Source of the DNA: DASXRA01 sp046734315
GTDB lineage: Bacteria > Actinomycetota > Actinomycetes > Mycobacteriales > Jatrophihabitantaceae
Assembly (NCBI GenBank): GCA_046734315.1
Contig: JBKPQY010000036.1
Coordinates: 1 to 57,234 of the forward strand
Reading direction: 5' to 3'
DNA length: 57,234 nt
Every line of letters starts with the position of its first letter. Positions within the stretch are counted from its first letter, which is position 1. This document shows positions 49,996 through 57,234 of the stretch, piece by piece. The notes under the pieces are model-generated. The model was not told the origin of the DNA and did not search any database. It saw only the letters and a program-made list of their open reading frames with translations. The position numbers and the translations under genes were made by a program.

Positions 49996-52305
49996 TCAGT
50001 GCCGCCGTTGGCCGCCCACCCGTGTCCAGCCGAGCGATTGCGGCAGTATCCGGGCGCGTGTGCGCTCCCAGCCGGAGCGGGTCGACCGCAGCGACCCCTC
50101 GACTCGGCGAAGCTCCGCCACCAGCGTGCGGCCCCCCGCACCCTGGCCGGGCGCCGCGTAGCGCGACAGCTCGACAGCGCTGGCCAGCGTTCGCAGCGCA
50201 CCGTCGGCGTCGTCATCCACGCCCTCGCGACGCAGCCAGGTCACCACCTGGCGGGGCGAGCGCACCGGTGACCAGACATAGCCCAGGTCGACCGCTGTGT
50301 CGGCGAGTTCCCGCCATAGCGGATCCGGGTCGCGAGCCGCCGCCCGCAACCTGCGCTGGCGCCGCCACAGCCGGACGCCGCCCGGGATCAAGAACACCAG
50401 CACGACCAGGCCTGCGATGCCGACCAGCAGCCAGGTCGCCCACATCGGCAGCCCGCCGGAACCATGCGCCGCGGCGCTTCCGGGAGCCTCCGGAGTGATG
50501 GTGGTCCGCTTGCCCGTCGGGTTGTTCCGCGGGTTTGCCCCGTTGGCGCCCGTCACCACACTCGGCGCGCTGGCCGTGTCCCGCGGCGCCCAGGGGATCG
50601 TGGCGGCTCTCCCGGCGTCCACGCCCACGAGTGGCGTGGGGTCGAACGGCAGCCAGCCGATACCACCGAAGTAGCCCTCGACCCACGCATGCGCATCGTT
50701 GGTGGTAACGGTGAAGCTGCCATTGGTGTTCGGCACGGAATGCGTGTACCCCACGGCCACGCGAGAGGGCACGCCGGCCAGCCGCAACATGATCGCCATC
50801 GCGGCGGCGAACTGCTGGCAGAAGCCGACCTGATTGCGCAGGAAGTCGACGAGGTCGCTGCCCGAGTCGCCGGCCTTCGTGTTCAGGCTGTACGTGAACG
50901 TGCTGTTCGGACCGACGAAGTAGCTGAGGAGCGCCCGCGCCTTGTCGTACGGCGTCTTCTTGCCCTTGATGATCGTGTTGACGGTTGTCGTGACGTAGTT
51001 GGGCATGCCCGGGTGCTCGAGCCAGGGGCGAATCGCAGGGTCGTTCGCGAGCGACTTGGACTGCTGCAGCTGGCTGATCGACGGCTGCGGCTCCACGACG
51101 GTCTCGGTGTAGTGGTCACCCCGCCCGATCCGCCCACCGACCAGGGTGGCCTGCTGCCGGCTCCAGACCCAACTGTCGGACAGCCCGTCGACATGTGAGG
51201 GCGCCTGGAACAGTGGGACCGCCACATCGTCGAGGTTGGCGCTGGCGATCGTCGCGGTGAATGTGAATGTAGGGATGTCGGGGCGCGACGCGTCCGGGTC
51301 CGCGACGAACGTCGTGGACGACACCGGCTCGGTCGTCCCAGGCGCTCCCTGTCGCCAGCCGCTCGCGTCGTAGCGATCGAGGATGAGTTCGCCGAGGTAG
51401 AACGGGTTGCGATTGCCCAGCTGCGCCGTCGACACGTCCAGCAGCTTCACCGGGTCCTTGCGGTTGAGCTGGCCCTTGAGCCGCACGAACGGGTCGAGGC
51501 TGACCCCACCGCCTCCGCCGGTGCCATGGTCGCCGTGGAGCGCGTCGGCCAGCAGGTTGCTCTTGCGAACCGGCAATAGCAGCGGTACGGCCAGCGCGAT
51601 CACGATCGCGATCACGGCGATCCGCCGGGCGGACAGCGCCTTCACCGCGGCCTTCGACGCACCGGCCGGACGCGGCATCAGCCGCCCCCACCTGGAGCGC
51701 TCGTCTCGGGTGTCCGAGCTCAGCAGCACGAGATAACCGAGTGCGGCAAGCACGAACCAGAACCAGCCCACCGCGCGCCGCGGCATCGCGCCGGCGAGGG
51801 TGAACAGCAACAAGAACGGCACGCCGGCGAGCGCCGGGCGCCGCGCCACGACCGCCACCAGGTCGACCGCAACTGCGAGCAACACCAGCAGCGCCGCCAG
51901 CACCATGCGTACCGGCTCGGTGGATTGCAGCGGGGCCGAGCTGTCGCGGATCGTGTCGTGGAAAGCGCTGTTCATCGCGGCGACGTCCAGCCACGCACCG
52001 CGCAACGGCACCACGCCGCCCCACGCGTGGTCAGGGACGAACCGCACCGTGAGGTAGAGCAGCGCCAGCACGAGGCCGGGTAGCAGATGGATGGTCCGGG
52101 GCGCCCAGCGGATCCGCAGCAGCGCGGCCGGCCCGATCGCCAGGAGCATGCCGATCCACACAGGGGGCAACCACGCCCAGTCGGTGAACGTCTCGGAAAG
52201 CGGCAGCACGCTCAGCGCGGAAGCGACCAGCCCGGCCATTGTGCGGCGAGCGCCGTTCTGCGGGCCGGCCAGCCGCTCGGCGACCTGCTGCACCTGCGCC
52301 GTCAC
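49996..52305 (-). CDS. TgpA-like transglutaminase membrane protein
   Basis: The start is GTG 52305, overlapping the DUF58 stop (GTGA). The 769-aa protein has about six N-terminal membrane helices (to about residue 230). A large outside region contains the transglutaminase/protease-like triad QVGFCQQFAAAMA (Cys), NDAHAWVEGYF (His) and WLPFDPTP (Asp). A last helix (about 625-647, MWATWLLVGIAGLVVLVFLIPGG) is followed by a DUF4129-like tail (LGYVWSPVRSPRQVVTWLRREG). With DUF58 and MoxR it forms a conserved module; its role in wall or envelope processing is presumed. Confidence 0.88.
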   Translation of the reverse strand: MTAQVQQVAERLAGPQNGARRTMAGLVASALSVLPLSETFTDWAWLPPVWIGMLLAIGPAALLRIRWAPRTIHLLPGLVLALLYLTVRFVPDHAWGGVVPLRGAWLDVAAMNSAFHDTIRDSSAPLQSTEPVRMVLAALLVLLAVAVDLVAVVARRPALAGVPFLLLFTLAGAMPRRAVGWFWFVLAALGYLVLLSSDTRDERSRWGRLMPRPAGASKAAVKALSARRIAVIAIVIALAVPLLLPVRKSNLLADALHGDHGTGGGGGVSLDPFVRLKGQLNRKDPVKLLDVSTAQLGNRNPFYLGELILDRYDASGWRQGAPGTTEPVSSTTFVADPDASRPDIPTFTFTATIASANLDDVAVPLFQAPSHVDGLSDSWVWSRQQATLVGGRIGRGDHYTETVVEPQPSISQLQQSKSLANDPAIRPWLEHPGMPNYVTTTVNTIIKGKKTPYDKARALLSYFVGPNSTFTYSLNTKAGDSGSDLVDFLRNQVGFCQQFAAAMAIMLRLAGVPSRVAVGYTHSVPNTNGSFTVTTNDAHAWVEGYFGGIGWLPFDPTPLVGVDAGRAATIPWAPRDTASAPSVVTGANGANPRNNPTGKRTTITPEAPGSAAAHGSGGLPMWATWLLVGIAGLVVLVFLIPGGVRLWRRQRRLRAAARDPDPLWRELADTAVDLGYVWSPVRSPRQVVTWLRREGVDDDADGALRTLASAVELSRYAAPGQGAGGRTLVAELRRVEGSLRSTRSGWERTRARILPQSLGWTRVGGQRRH

Positions 52306-53654
52306 TCGGACACCTGCCCCAGCGACCTCAAGCGGGGGGTGACCAGGGCGGCCACTGCGGACGAACCGGCGCGTTGGCGCAGCAGCCGGGTCCAGACTGC
52401 CGGAACGCTGTCCGTGGATCGGGCGGGGACTACCCACCAGCCCGCGGCGCGCAGGGTCTCGGCGACGCGGCGGCTCTCCTGCGTCCAGATCGGCGCGGCA
52501 TCGTCGTCGGGCGGGCGGCCCTCACGCCACGAGTCGACGTCGAGCAGCACGGCGAACGCCGGCGTGGCCGAACCGCGCGGGTGGGCGTCGGCGAGCGCGT
52601 GCACGCTCGCATCGTCGAGTCGGCCGAGTACCGCGACGACGGTCGAGTCGCGCATCGCGAGACGCAGCAACGGCACGACCGGTAGCAAGGTCCTGCCGTC
52701 GGCGGCACGTACCTCGGCCAAGTGGTCGACGAGGCTGCCCTGGGAGGCGAACCGCAGTCGGTCACGCGCCGTCAGGTCGGCGATCAGGCTGATGTCGCGT
52801 CCGGTGAAAAACAACTGGCTGCCGATGCTTGCGACTGCGCTGATCGCCCACTCGATACTGCGCGCGCCGCGGTCGTCCGCGGCGCGGGGCGTCGGGTGCT
52901 CCCCCGTCTCGTGTGCGCTCGCGCGCAGGTCCAGCAGCAGCGTGGCGTGCCCCTGCCAAGGGCGTTCCTCGTGGCGGACCATGAGCGCCCCGGTGCGGGC
53001 GGTCGACCGCCAGTGGATCTTGCGCAGGTCGTCGCCCTCACGCCACTCCCGGGTGGACGCATCGTCGGCGCCGCGCGATCCGATCGAGTGACTGCCGGCG
53101 TTTTCGCCCAGATCCCACGAGTTAGGCAGGTGCACGTCGGGCAAGTGGTCGACGATCGGCGTGATGACGAAGCGAGACCGCGCGGTGAACGACCGGGTGG
53201 TGTCGATCAGCCCGAACGGGTCGGTCAGCCGCACCCGCAATGGCCCGGTGTCGTAGTGGCCCCGGGGGAGTGCCGGCATGTGGTAGGCGACGGTGCGCGT
53301 CTCGCGGCCGTTGAGGCCGTCCAGCACGAACCGGGCTCGTCCGGCAAGCCGTGCAGGTAGGCGGTCCTCCAGCATGAGTGCCCCGGTCGGGATCAGCGAC
53401 CGGTTGGTGACGGTGAGCTGGACGACCACCTCGGCGCCCGCCGGTGCGCGGGCATGCGACACTCCGCGGCGACTGGCGATGGTGACCTGCGAACGGTGCA
53501 CGACCATCGCGGCCACCAGTGGAACCGCGACGACAAGGCAGCCTGCCCGGATCAGGTCGACCTCGCCGAACAGCAGGCCGCACAGTGCCGCCGTGGCGCC
53601 GCCTGCGACGAGGCAGCGTGCCCGCGTGGTGAATCCTGGCCGGAACCCGCGCAT
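52302..53654 (-). CDS. DUF58 domain protein
   Basis: The 450-aa protein has two membrane helices near the N-terminus (about 12-50), a beta-rich outer region (VVVQLTVTNRSLIPTGALMLEDRLP), and the DUF58 signature REWREGDDLRKIHWRSTARTG at about 205-225, with a degenerate von Willebrand A-like part after it (ATLLLDLRAS). It is always found with MoxR ATPases and transglutaminase-like proteins. It overlaps the latter by 4 nt and lies 8 nt after moxR. The molecular job is unknown. Confidence 0.88.
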   Translation of the reverse strand: MRGFRPGFTTRARCLVAGGATAALCGLLFGEVDLIRAGCLVVAVPLVAAMVVHRSQVTIASRRGVSHARAPAGAEVVVQLTVTNRSLIPTGALMLEDRLPARLAGRARFVLDGLNGRETRTVAYHMPALPRGHYDTGPLRVRLTDPFGLIDTTRSFTARSRFVITPIVDHLPDVHLPNSWDLGENAGSHSIGSRGADDASTREWREGDDLRKIHWRSTARTGALMVRHEERPWQGHATLLLDLRASAHETGEHPTPRAADDRGARSIEWAISAVASIGSQLFFTGRDISLIADLTARDRLRFASQGSLVDHLAEVRAADGRTLLPVVPLLRLAMRDSTVVAVLGRLDDASVHALADAHPRGSATPAFAVLLDVDSWREGRPPDDDAAPIWTQESRRVAETLRAAGWWVVPARSTDSVPAVWTRLLRQRAGSSAVAALVTPRLRSLGQVSE

Positions 53655-53662
53655 GCGCGGGC

Positions 53663-54772
53663 CTAGCGATGGCCGTCGGGCGTCGGGATGGCGACCGTTG
53701 CCACGAGCTTGGCCAGCACGTCTTCAGCGGTACGCCCGCCGATGCTCGCGTCGGCGGTGAGCAGCAGCCGATGCGCGAGGACCGGACCGGTCAGCGTCTG
53801 CAGGTCGTCCGGAATCACGTAGTCGCGCCCGTCGAGCGCGGCCCACGCCTTTGCGGCCCGCAACAGTTGCAGTGTCGCCCGAGGCGAGGCGCCGAGCCGG
53901 ACGTCGGCTGCGCGCCGCGTGGCCTCGGCGAGGTCGACGGCGTAGGCCTTGATGCCGTCCGCGACGTGCACAGCTCGCACCCGCTCTATCAGGGTGCGCA
54001 CCTCGGTCGCGTCCGAGATCGGCTCGAGCGAAGCGAGCGGATCACTGGCGGCGTGCTCGGAGAGCATCGTGATCTCGTCGCGGCGATTGGGGTAACCCAT
54101 CGAGATACGCGCCGTGAACCGGTCGCGCTGAGCTTCGGGCAACGGGTAGGTGCCCTCCATGTCGATGGGGTTCTGGGTGGCGAGTACCAGAAACGGCGTC
54201 TCGAGCGAGTAGGTGACCCCGTCGACGGTGACCTGCCGCTCCTCCATGCACTCCAGCAGCGCCGCCTGCGTCTTCGGTGACGCGCGGTTGATCTCATCGC
54301 CGACCACGATGTTCGCGAACACCGGGCCGGGTTTGAACTCGAAGTCGCGCGACTCGGAGTTGTAGACGCTCACCCCGGTGATGTCGCTCGGCAGCAGGTC
54401 GGGGGTGAACTGGACCCGGCGCACCGAACAGTCGATCGATCGGGCCAACGCCTTGGCGAACTTGGTCTTTCCCACGCCCGGGACGTCCTCGATCAGCAGG
54501 TGACCTTCGGCGAGCAGCACGGCGAGGCCCACCCTGATGGTGCTTGTCTTGCCCTCGATGACCTGGCCGATATTCGTGAGGATCCGCCCACCGGCAGCGC
54601 GGACCACGCCGATGTCGTCGAGATCCGCCACAGCCTGTAACCCTGCCCTGGACTGGTTCGTCGCCGCTACTGCCCTTTTGGACGGACGGTCGTTGCGGTA
54701 CTGCTCCACCTGGTCCACCAAACTGCTGCCCCCCAAAAGGCGCGGCTCGTCTCGGCGCTGTGCGCGTCGCAT
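53663..54772 (-). CDS. MoxR-family AAA+ ATPase
   Basis: From ATG 54772 the product is 369 aa. It has Walker A EDVPGVGKTKFAKALAR, Walker B IVVGDEINRASPKTQAALLECMEERQV, sensor LVLATQNPIDMEGTYPLPEAQRDRF and arginine-finger region motifs of MoxR. MoxR ATPases act as chaperones for von Willebrand A partners, here the DUF58 protein. GATACT 7 nt upstream of the ATG may be a leaderless -10, so the exact start is not certain. The gap to mraZ is divergent and shared. Confidence 0.9.
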   Translation of the reverse strand: MRRAQRRDEPRLLGGSSLVDQVEQYRNDRPSKRAVAATNQSRAGLQAVADLDDIGVVRAAGGRILTNIGQVIEGKTSTIRVGLAVLLAEGHLLIEDVPGVGKTKFAKALARSIDCSVRRVQFTPDLLPSDITGVSVYNSESRDFEFKPGPVFANIVVGDEINRASPKTQAALLECMEERQVTVDGVTYSLETPFLVLATQNPIDMEGTYPLPEAQRDRFTARISMGYPNRRDEITMLSEHAASDPLASLEPISDATEVRTLIERVRAVHVADGIKAYAVDLAEATRRAADVRLGASPRATLQLLRAAKAWAALDGRDYVIPDDLQTLTGPVLAHRLLLTADASIGGRTAEDVLAKLVATVAIPTPDGHR

Positions 54773-54907
54773 CACGACGAGTATCCCTGACCACAGAAAC
54801 ATCGGGGTAACGGTGGTTTTGGTTCACGACTGTTCCTCAGTTCGCATCTCACCCGGAAATTCCGGGCTGACCAGTGCCACGGCGCGCGCAGCAGGGTGCT
54901 CTTGGCG

Positions 54908-54949
54908 TTGACGGTGGTTGAAAGTGGGGTACGGTGGGGCACCGTGGGG
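54908..54949 (+). promoter_or_regulatory. mraZ promoter with MraZ-binding repeats
   Basis: Three GTGGGG repeats at 54924-54929, 54934-54939 and 54944-54949 have an exact 10-bp period, and a weaker GTGGTT at 54914 keeps the phase. This is the known MraZ box layout (TGGGN repeats 10 bp apart). TTGACG (54908-54913) and TACGGT (54930-54935), 16 nt apart, look like -35 and -10, so the repeats cover the promoter, which fits self-repression by MraZ. Confidence 0.8.
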
Positions 54950-54977
54950 AGCGGGACCGATCTGGTGAGGGGTTGTG

Positions 54978-55415
54978 GTGCCGATGTTCCTGGGCACGCA
55001 CACGCCACGCCTCGACGACAAGGGCCGGCTGGCGTTGCCGGCCAAGTTCCGCTCCGACCTGGAGAGCGGGCTCGTCATCACCAAAGGCCAGGAACGGTGC
55101 CTGTTCGTGTTTCCGATCGCCGAGTTCAACCGGCTGACCGAGTTGCTGCGCACCGCGCCGGTGACGGACCGGCGCGTGCGCGACTACAGCCGCATCTTCT
55201 TCGCCAGCGCCTCGCACGAGGTGCCGGATGCGCAGGGCCGCATCACCGTTCCGCAGCCGCTGCGCCAGTACGCGGGACTCGCCAAGGACAGCGTCGTCAT
55301 CGGCGCGAACACCCGCGTCGAGGTCTGGGACTCCCAGGCCTGGCAGGACTACCTCGACCGAACCGAGCAGTCGTTCGCGGACGCCGAGGAGGAGGTGCTG
55401 CCCGGGCTGTTGTGA
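54978..55415 (+). CDS. mraZ: Transcriptional regulator MraZ
   Basis: The 145-aa protein has two SpoVT/AbrB-like half domains: FLGTHTPRLDDKGRLALPAKFR at the N-terminus and VPDAQGRITVPQPLRQYAGL in the second half, each with the DxxGR loop, and the VVIGANTRVEVWDSQAW family block. GAGGGG (54967-54972) is 5 nt before GTG 54978; ATG 54984, three codons... two codons later, is the usual family start and remains possible. MraZ represses the division and wall cluster by binding repeats before its own gene, which are present here. Confidence 0.93.
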   Translation: MPMFLGTHTPRLDDKGRLALPAKFRSDLESGLVITKGQERCLFVFPIAEFNRLTELLRTAPVTDRRVRDYSRIFFASASHEVPDAQGRITVPQPLRQYAGLAKDSVVIGANTRVEVWDSQAWQDYLDRTEQSFADAEEEVLPGLL

Positions 55416-55573
55416 ACAGCCCTTGAACGTCGCCGTCCGGCCCGGCCTCCTCCCGTCGCCGGCTTCGTCTTGGCGCACCTTCCCCGGTGCCAAGCAGGAG
55501 CGCGGATCACGACGGGTGGGGACCCGACCGGACGGCGCAGGCACCAAGACCCTCGGGGGAGGTAGCGCCGGAC

Positions 55574-56509
55574 ATGGACGAACACGTACCGGTCATGCTC
55601 GACCGGGTGCTGGCGCTGCTCGCGCCGGCTCTGTCGGGACGCCCGGCCGTCGTGGTGGACGCGACAGTGGGACTCGGTGGCCACGCGGAGGCACTGCTTG
55701 CGGCCCACCCGCAGCTGCGCCTGGTCGGCCTGGACCGGGACCAGGCGGCGCTGGACCGAAGCGAACGGAGACTCGCCCGCTACGGCGAGCGGTTGCACCT
55801 GGTCCACGCCGTGTATGACCGGATGCCCGCCGTGCTGGCCTCGCTCGGCATGCCACGCGTCGACGGCGTGCTCTTCGACCTCGGCGTCTCGTCCATGCAG
55901 CTGGACCGGGCCGAGCGCGGCTTCGCCTACGCACAGGACGCGCCGCTGGACATGCGCATGGACCAGGACACCGGGCGCACCGCTGCCGACGTGGTCAACA
56001 CCTACCCGCCCACCGAACTGGCCCGCGTGCTGCGCGAGTACGGCGAGGAACGCTTCGCGCGGCGAATCGCCCAGGCAATCGTCCGCGCTCGGCCGCTGAC
56101 CTCGACGGCGCGACTGGCCGAACTGGTGCGTTCAGCCATCCCCGCGCCGGCTCGGCGCACCGGCGGTCACCCGGCCAAGCGCACGTTCCAGGCGCTGCGT
56201 ATCGAGGTGAACGGTGAGCTTTCCGCACTGCGGGCGGCGTTGCCCGGAGCAGTTGCGGCGCTACAGCTCTCCGGCCGGATCGTCGTGCTGTCCTACCACT
56301 CGTTGGAGGACCGCATCGTCAAGCAGGCACTCGCCGAACTCGCCAGCGATCGCACGCCGCAGGGCCTGCCGGTGCCGCTCACCGACCAGGGGCCGCAACT
56401 GCGGCTGCTGGCACGGGGCGAGGGGCCGAGCGCCGCGGAAGTCGCGGCCAACCCGCGTGCCGCGTCGGCGCGGCTACGCGCGGCCGAGCGGATCCGAGAG
56501 CCGGCATGA
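55574..56509 (+). CDS. rsmH: 16S rRNA m4C1402 methyltransferase
   Basis: The 311-aa protein from ATG 55574 has HVPVMLDRVLALL, motif I VDATVGLGGHAEALL, LVGLDRDQAALDRS, the FDLGVSSMQLDRAERGFAYAQDAPLDMRM block, and RIVVLSYHSLEDRIVKQAL. It methylates N4 of C1402 in 16S rRNA. GGGGGAGG lies about 11 nt upstream. A 158-nt gap after mraZ (55416-55573) shows no gene. Its stop overlaps the ftsL-like start (ATGA). Confidence 0.95.
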   Translation: MDEHVPVMLDRVLALLAPALSGRPAVVVDATVGLGGHAEALLAAHPQLRLVGLDRDQAALDRSERRLARYGERLHLVHAVYDRMPAVLASLGMPRVDGVLFDLGVSSMQLDRAERGFAYAQDAPLDMRMDQDTGRTAADVVNTYPPTELARVLREYGEERFARRIAQAIVRARPLTSTARLAELVRSAIPAPARRTGGHPAKRTFQALRIEVNGELSALRAALPGAVAALQLSGRIVVLSYHSLEDRIVKQALAELASDRTPQGLPVPLTDQGPQLRLLARGEGPSAAEVAANPRAASARLRAAERIREPA

Positions 56510-57078
56510 GCGCGCCGGCCCGCGCCACCCGGACCTCGGGGCGCCCCCGTGTCGTCGCGGCACGCGCTCGGCCGTCTGCGTGGACCCGGCCGCGTCTCGT
56601 CGCGTCCGGTGCCGCGCACGTCGCGACACGAACCGGCCCGCCACGTGCTCCGTTCGCCCTGCTCATCGCGGGGCTGCTCGTCGGCGGGCTGTGCGCACTG
56701 CTCGCCCTCAACACCGCAGCCGCTGCAGCGGAGTTGCGCCGCCAGTCGATCGCCCAGGCGAACGCCGATGCAGCGGACGACGTTCAGCAACTCAAGGCCG
56801 AACTCGCCGCCCGGCGCGCCCCGGCGGCGCTGCGCAGCGCCGCCTCGGCGCTCGGCATGCTGCCCGCAGATCATCCGGCCTTCCTGCGGATCCAGCCGGA
56901 CGGCCGCGCGAGTGTGCTCGGCTCGGCACAACCGGCCGCGGCCGTACCGGTACCGACGCCGACGACGACGCCGACCCCGACGACGACGGCCACACCGACG
57001 AAGGCAGCTACGCCGACGACGAGTAAGCCGCCGGAGCGGCCGGCCACGTCGGCGCATCCGACGCGGAGCCACGGGTGA
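56506..57078 (+). CDS. ftsL: FtsL-like septum protein
   Basis: The 190-aa protein has a long basic cytoplasmic part (about 1-48), one membrane helix (about 49-72, FALLIAGLLVGGLCALLALNTAAA), a short coiled-coil-like stretch (AELRRQSIAQANADAADDVQQLKAELAAR), and a Thr/Pro-rich tail of repeated TPT units (about 143-175). It is in the standard place between rsmH and ftsI, equal to Rv2164c. FtsL bridges FtsQ/FtsB and the FtsWI synthase. The low-complexity tail is unlike classic FtsL and probably passes through the cell wall. Confidence 0.85.
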   Translation: MSAPARATRTSGRPRVVAARARPSAWTRPRLVASGAAHVATRTGPPRAPFALLIAGLLVGGLCALLALNTAAAAAELRRQSIAQANADAADDVQQLKAELAARRAPAALRSAASALGMLPADHPAFLRIQPDGRASVLGSAQPAAAVPVPTPTTTPTPTTTATPTKAATPTTSKPPERPATSAHPTRSHG

Positions 57079-57234
57079 AGCCGCCCCCACCAAGCCGGCG
57101 GTCGCAGCCACCGCGGCCCCGCCGGGCCGAGCCGCCGCGGCCGCCTCGACCCGTGCCACCGCGAGCGCCTCGACCCGTGCCACCGCAGGCGCCTCAGCCC
57201 GTGCCCGTACGCCGCGGTACGGCTGCTACGCCAC
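57075..57234 (+). CDS. ftsI: Peptidoglycan transpeptidase FtsI, N-terminal fragment
   Basis: GTG 57075 overlaps the ftsL stop (GTGA). About 53 codons are visible before the window ends. They encode a Pro/Arg-rich cytoplasmic start with a 24-bp repeat giving RPVPPRAP-like and RPVPPQAP-like units. No catalytic domain is in view. The identification as penicillin-binding protein 3 (PbpB/FtsI) rests on the invariant dcw gene order. Confidence 0.7.
   Translation, partial: MKPPPPSRRSQPPRPRRAEPPRPPRPVPPRAPRPVPPQAPQPVPVRRGTAATP

Noticed and set aside
55416..55573. A gene or attenuator between mraZ and rsmH
   Set aside because: No frame with start signals and no convincing hairpin-plus-U-tract was seen.

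Overview
The window is high-GC, gene-dense actinobacterial chromosome. Several neighbourhoods match the gene order known around the mycobacterial and streptomycete division cluster: a lysophospholipid acyltransferase, RNase AS, class II DAHP synthase, a PknL-type PASTA kinase, an Rv2175c-like DNA-binding protein, a prenyl synthase with metF, a DUF3040 protein, MoxR/DUF58/transglutaminase, then mraZ-rsmH-ftsL-ftsI. Many genes seem to be leaderless, with a TANNNT hexamer 6-7 nt before the start codon. Species cannot be fixed from sequence alone.

Layout. 1-3.6 kb: esterase (cut by the window edge), acyltransferase, a block of repeats, RNase AS, and a phosphofructokinase whose two diagnostic residues (D104, K124) are those of the PPi-dependent type. 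3.6-20 kb: a probable accessory block with a two-component system, a divergent CopC-CopD fusion, and a run of secreted proteins. These are a 1791-aa SdrD/beta-helix/anchor-Q protein, three cupredoxin proteins, a small membrane-anchored protein and a subtilase with Ig-like repeats. 20-30.7 kb: pirin, B3/B4 protein, two unrelated DAHP synthases, threonine aldolase, a lipoprotein, a broken AbiEi/DUF559 gene, PASTA kinase, two SAM-dependent enzymes and the Rv2175c-like protein. 30.7-42.1 kb: carotenoid genes (crtYc, crtYd, crtB, crtI, crtE, a second desaturase, a glycosyltransferase, cruF, a CrtA-like oxygenase), broken up by metF, a CDP-alcohol transferase and a RES/Xre toxin-antitoxin pair. 42.2-46.7 kb: YbaK and sulfate assimilation (cysH, a 56-aa zinc ribbon, sir, a leader peptide, divergent cysG). 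46.7-57.2 kb: HEPN protein, methyltransferase, dinB, DUF3040, tgpA-like/DUF58/moxR, and the start of the dcw cluster with a clear MraZ operator.

The most unusual part is the cupredoxin cluster. The first protein carries the T1 copper site and half of the trinuclear copper ligands in its N-terminal domain. The second carries the other half in its C-terminal domain and has lost its own T1 cysteine. The third has lost all of them. Together they look like a multicopper oxidase split over three polypeptides, a ceruloplasmin-like pseudo-trimer in pieces. A phased ATGAC repeat lies upstream of both copCD and the giant secreted-protein gene, which suggests that the adjacent response regulator controls both. 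The function and substrate of this system are not known.
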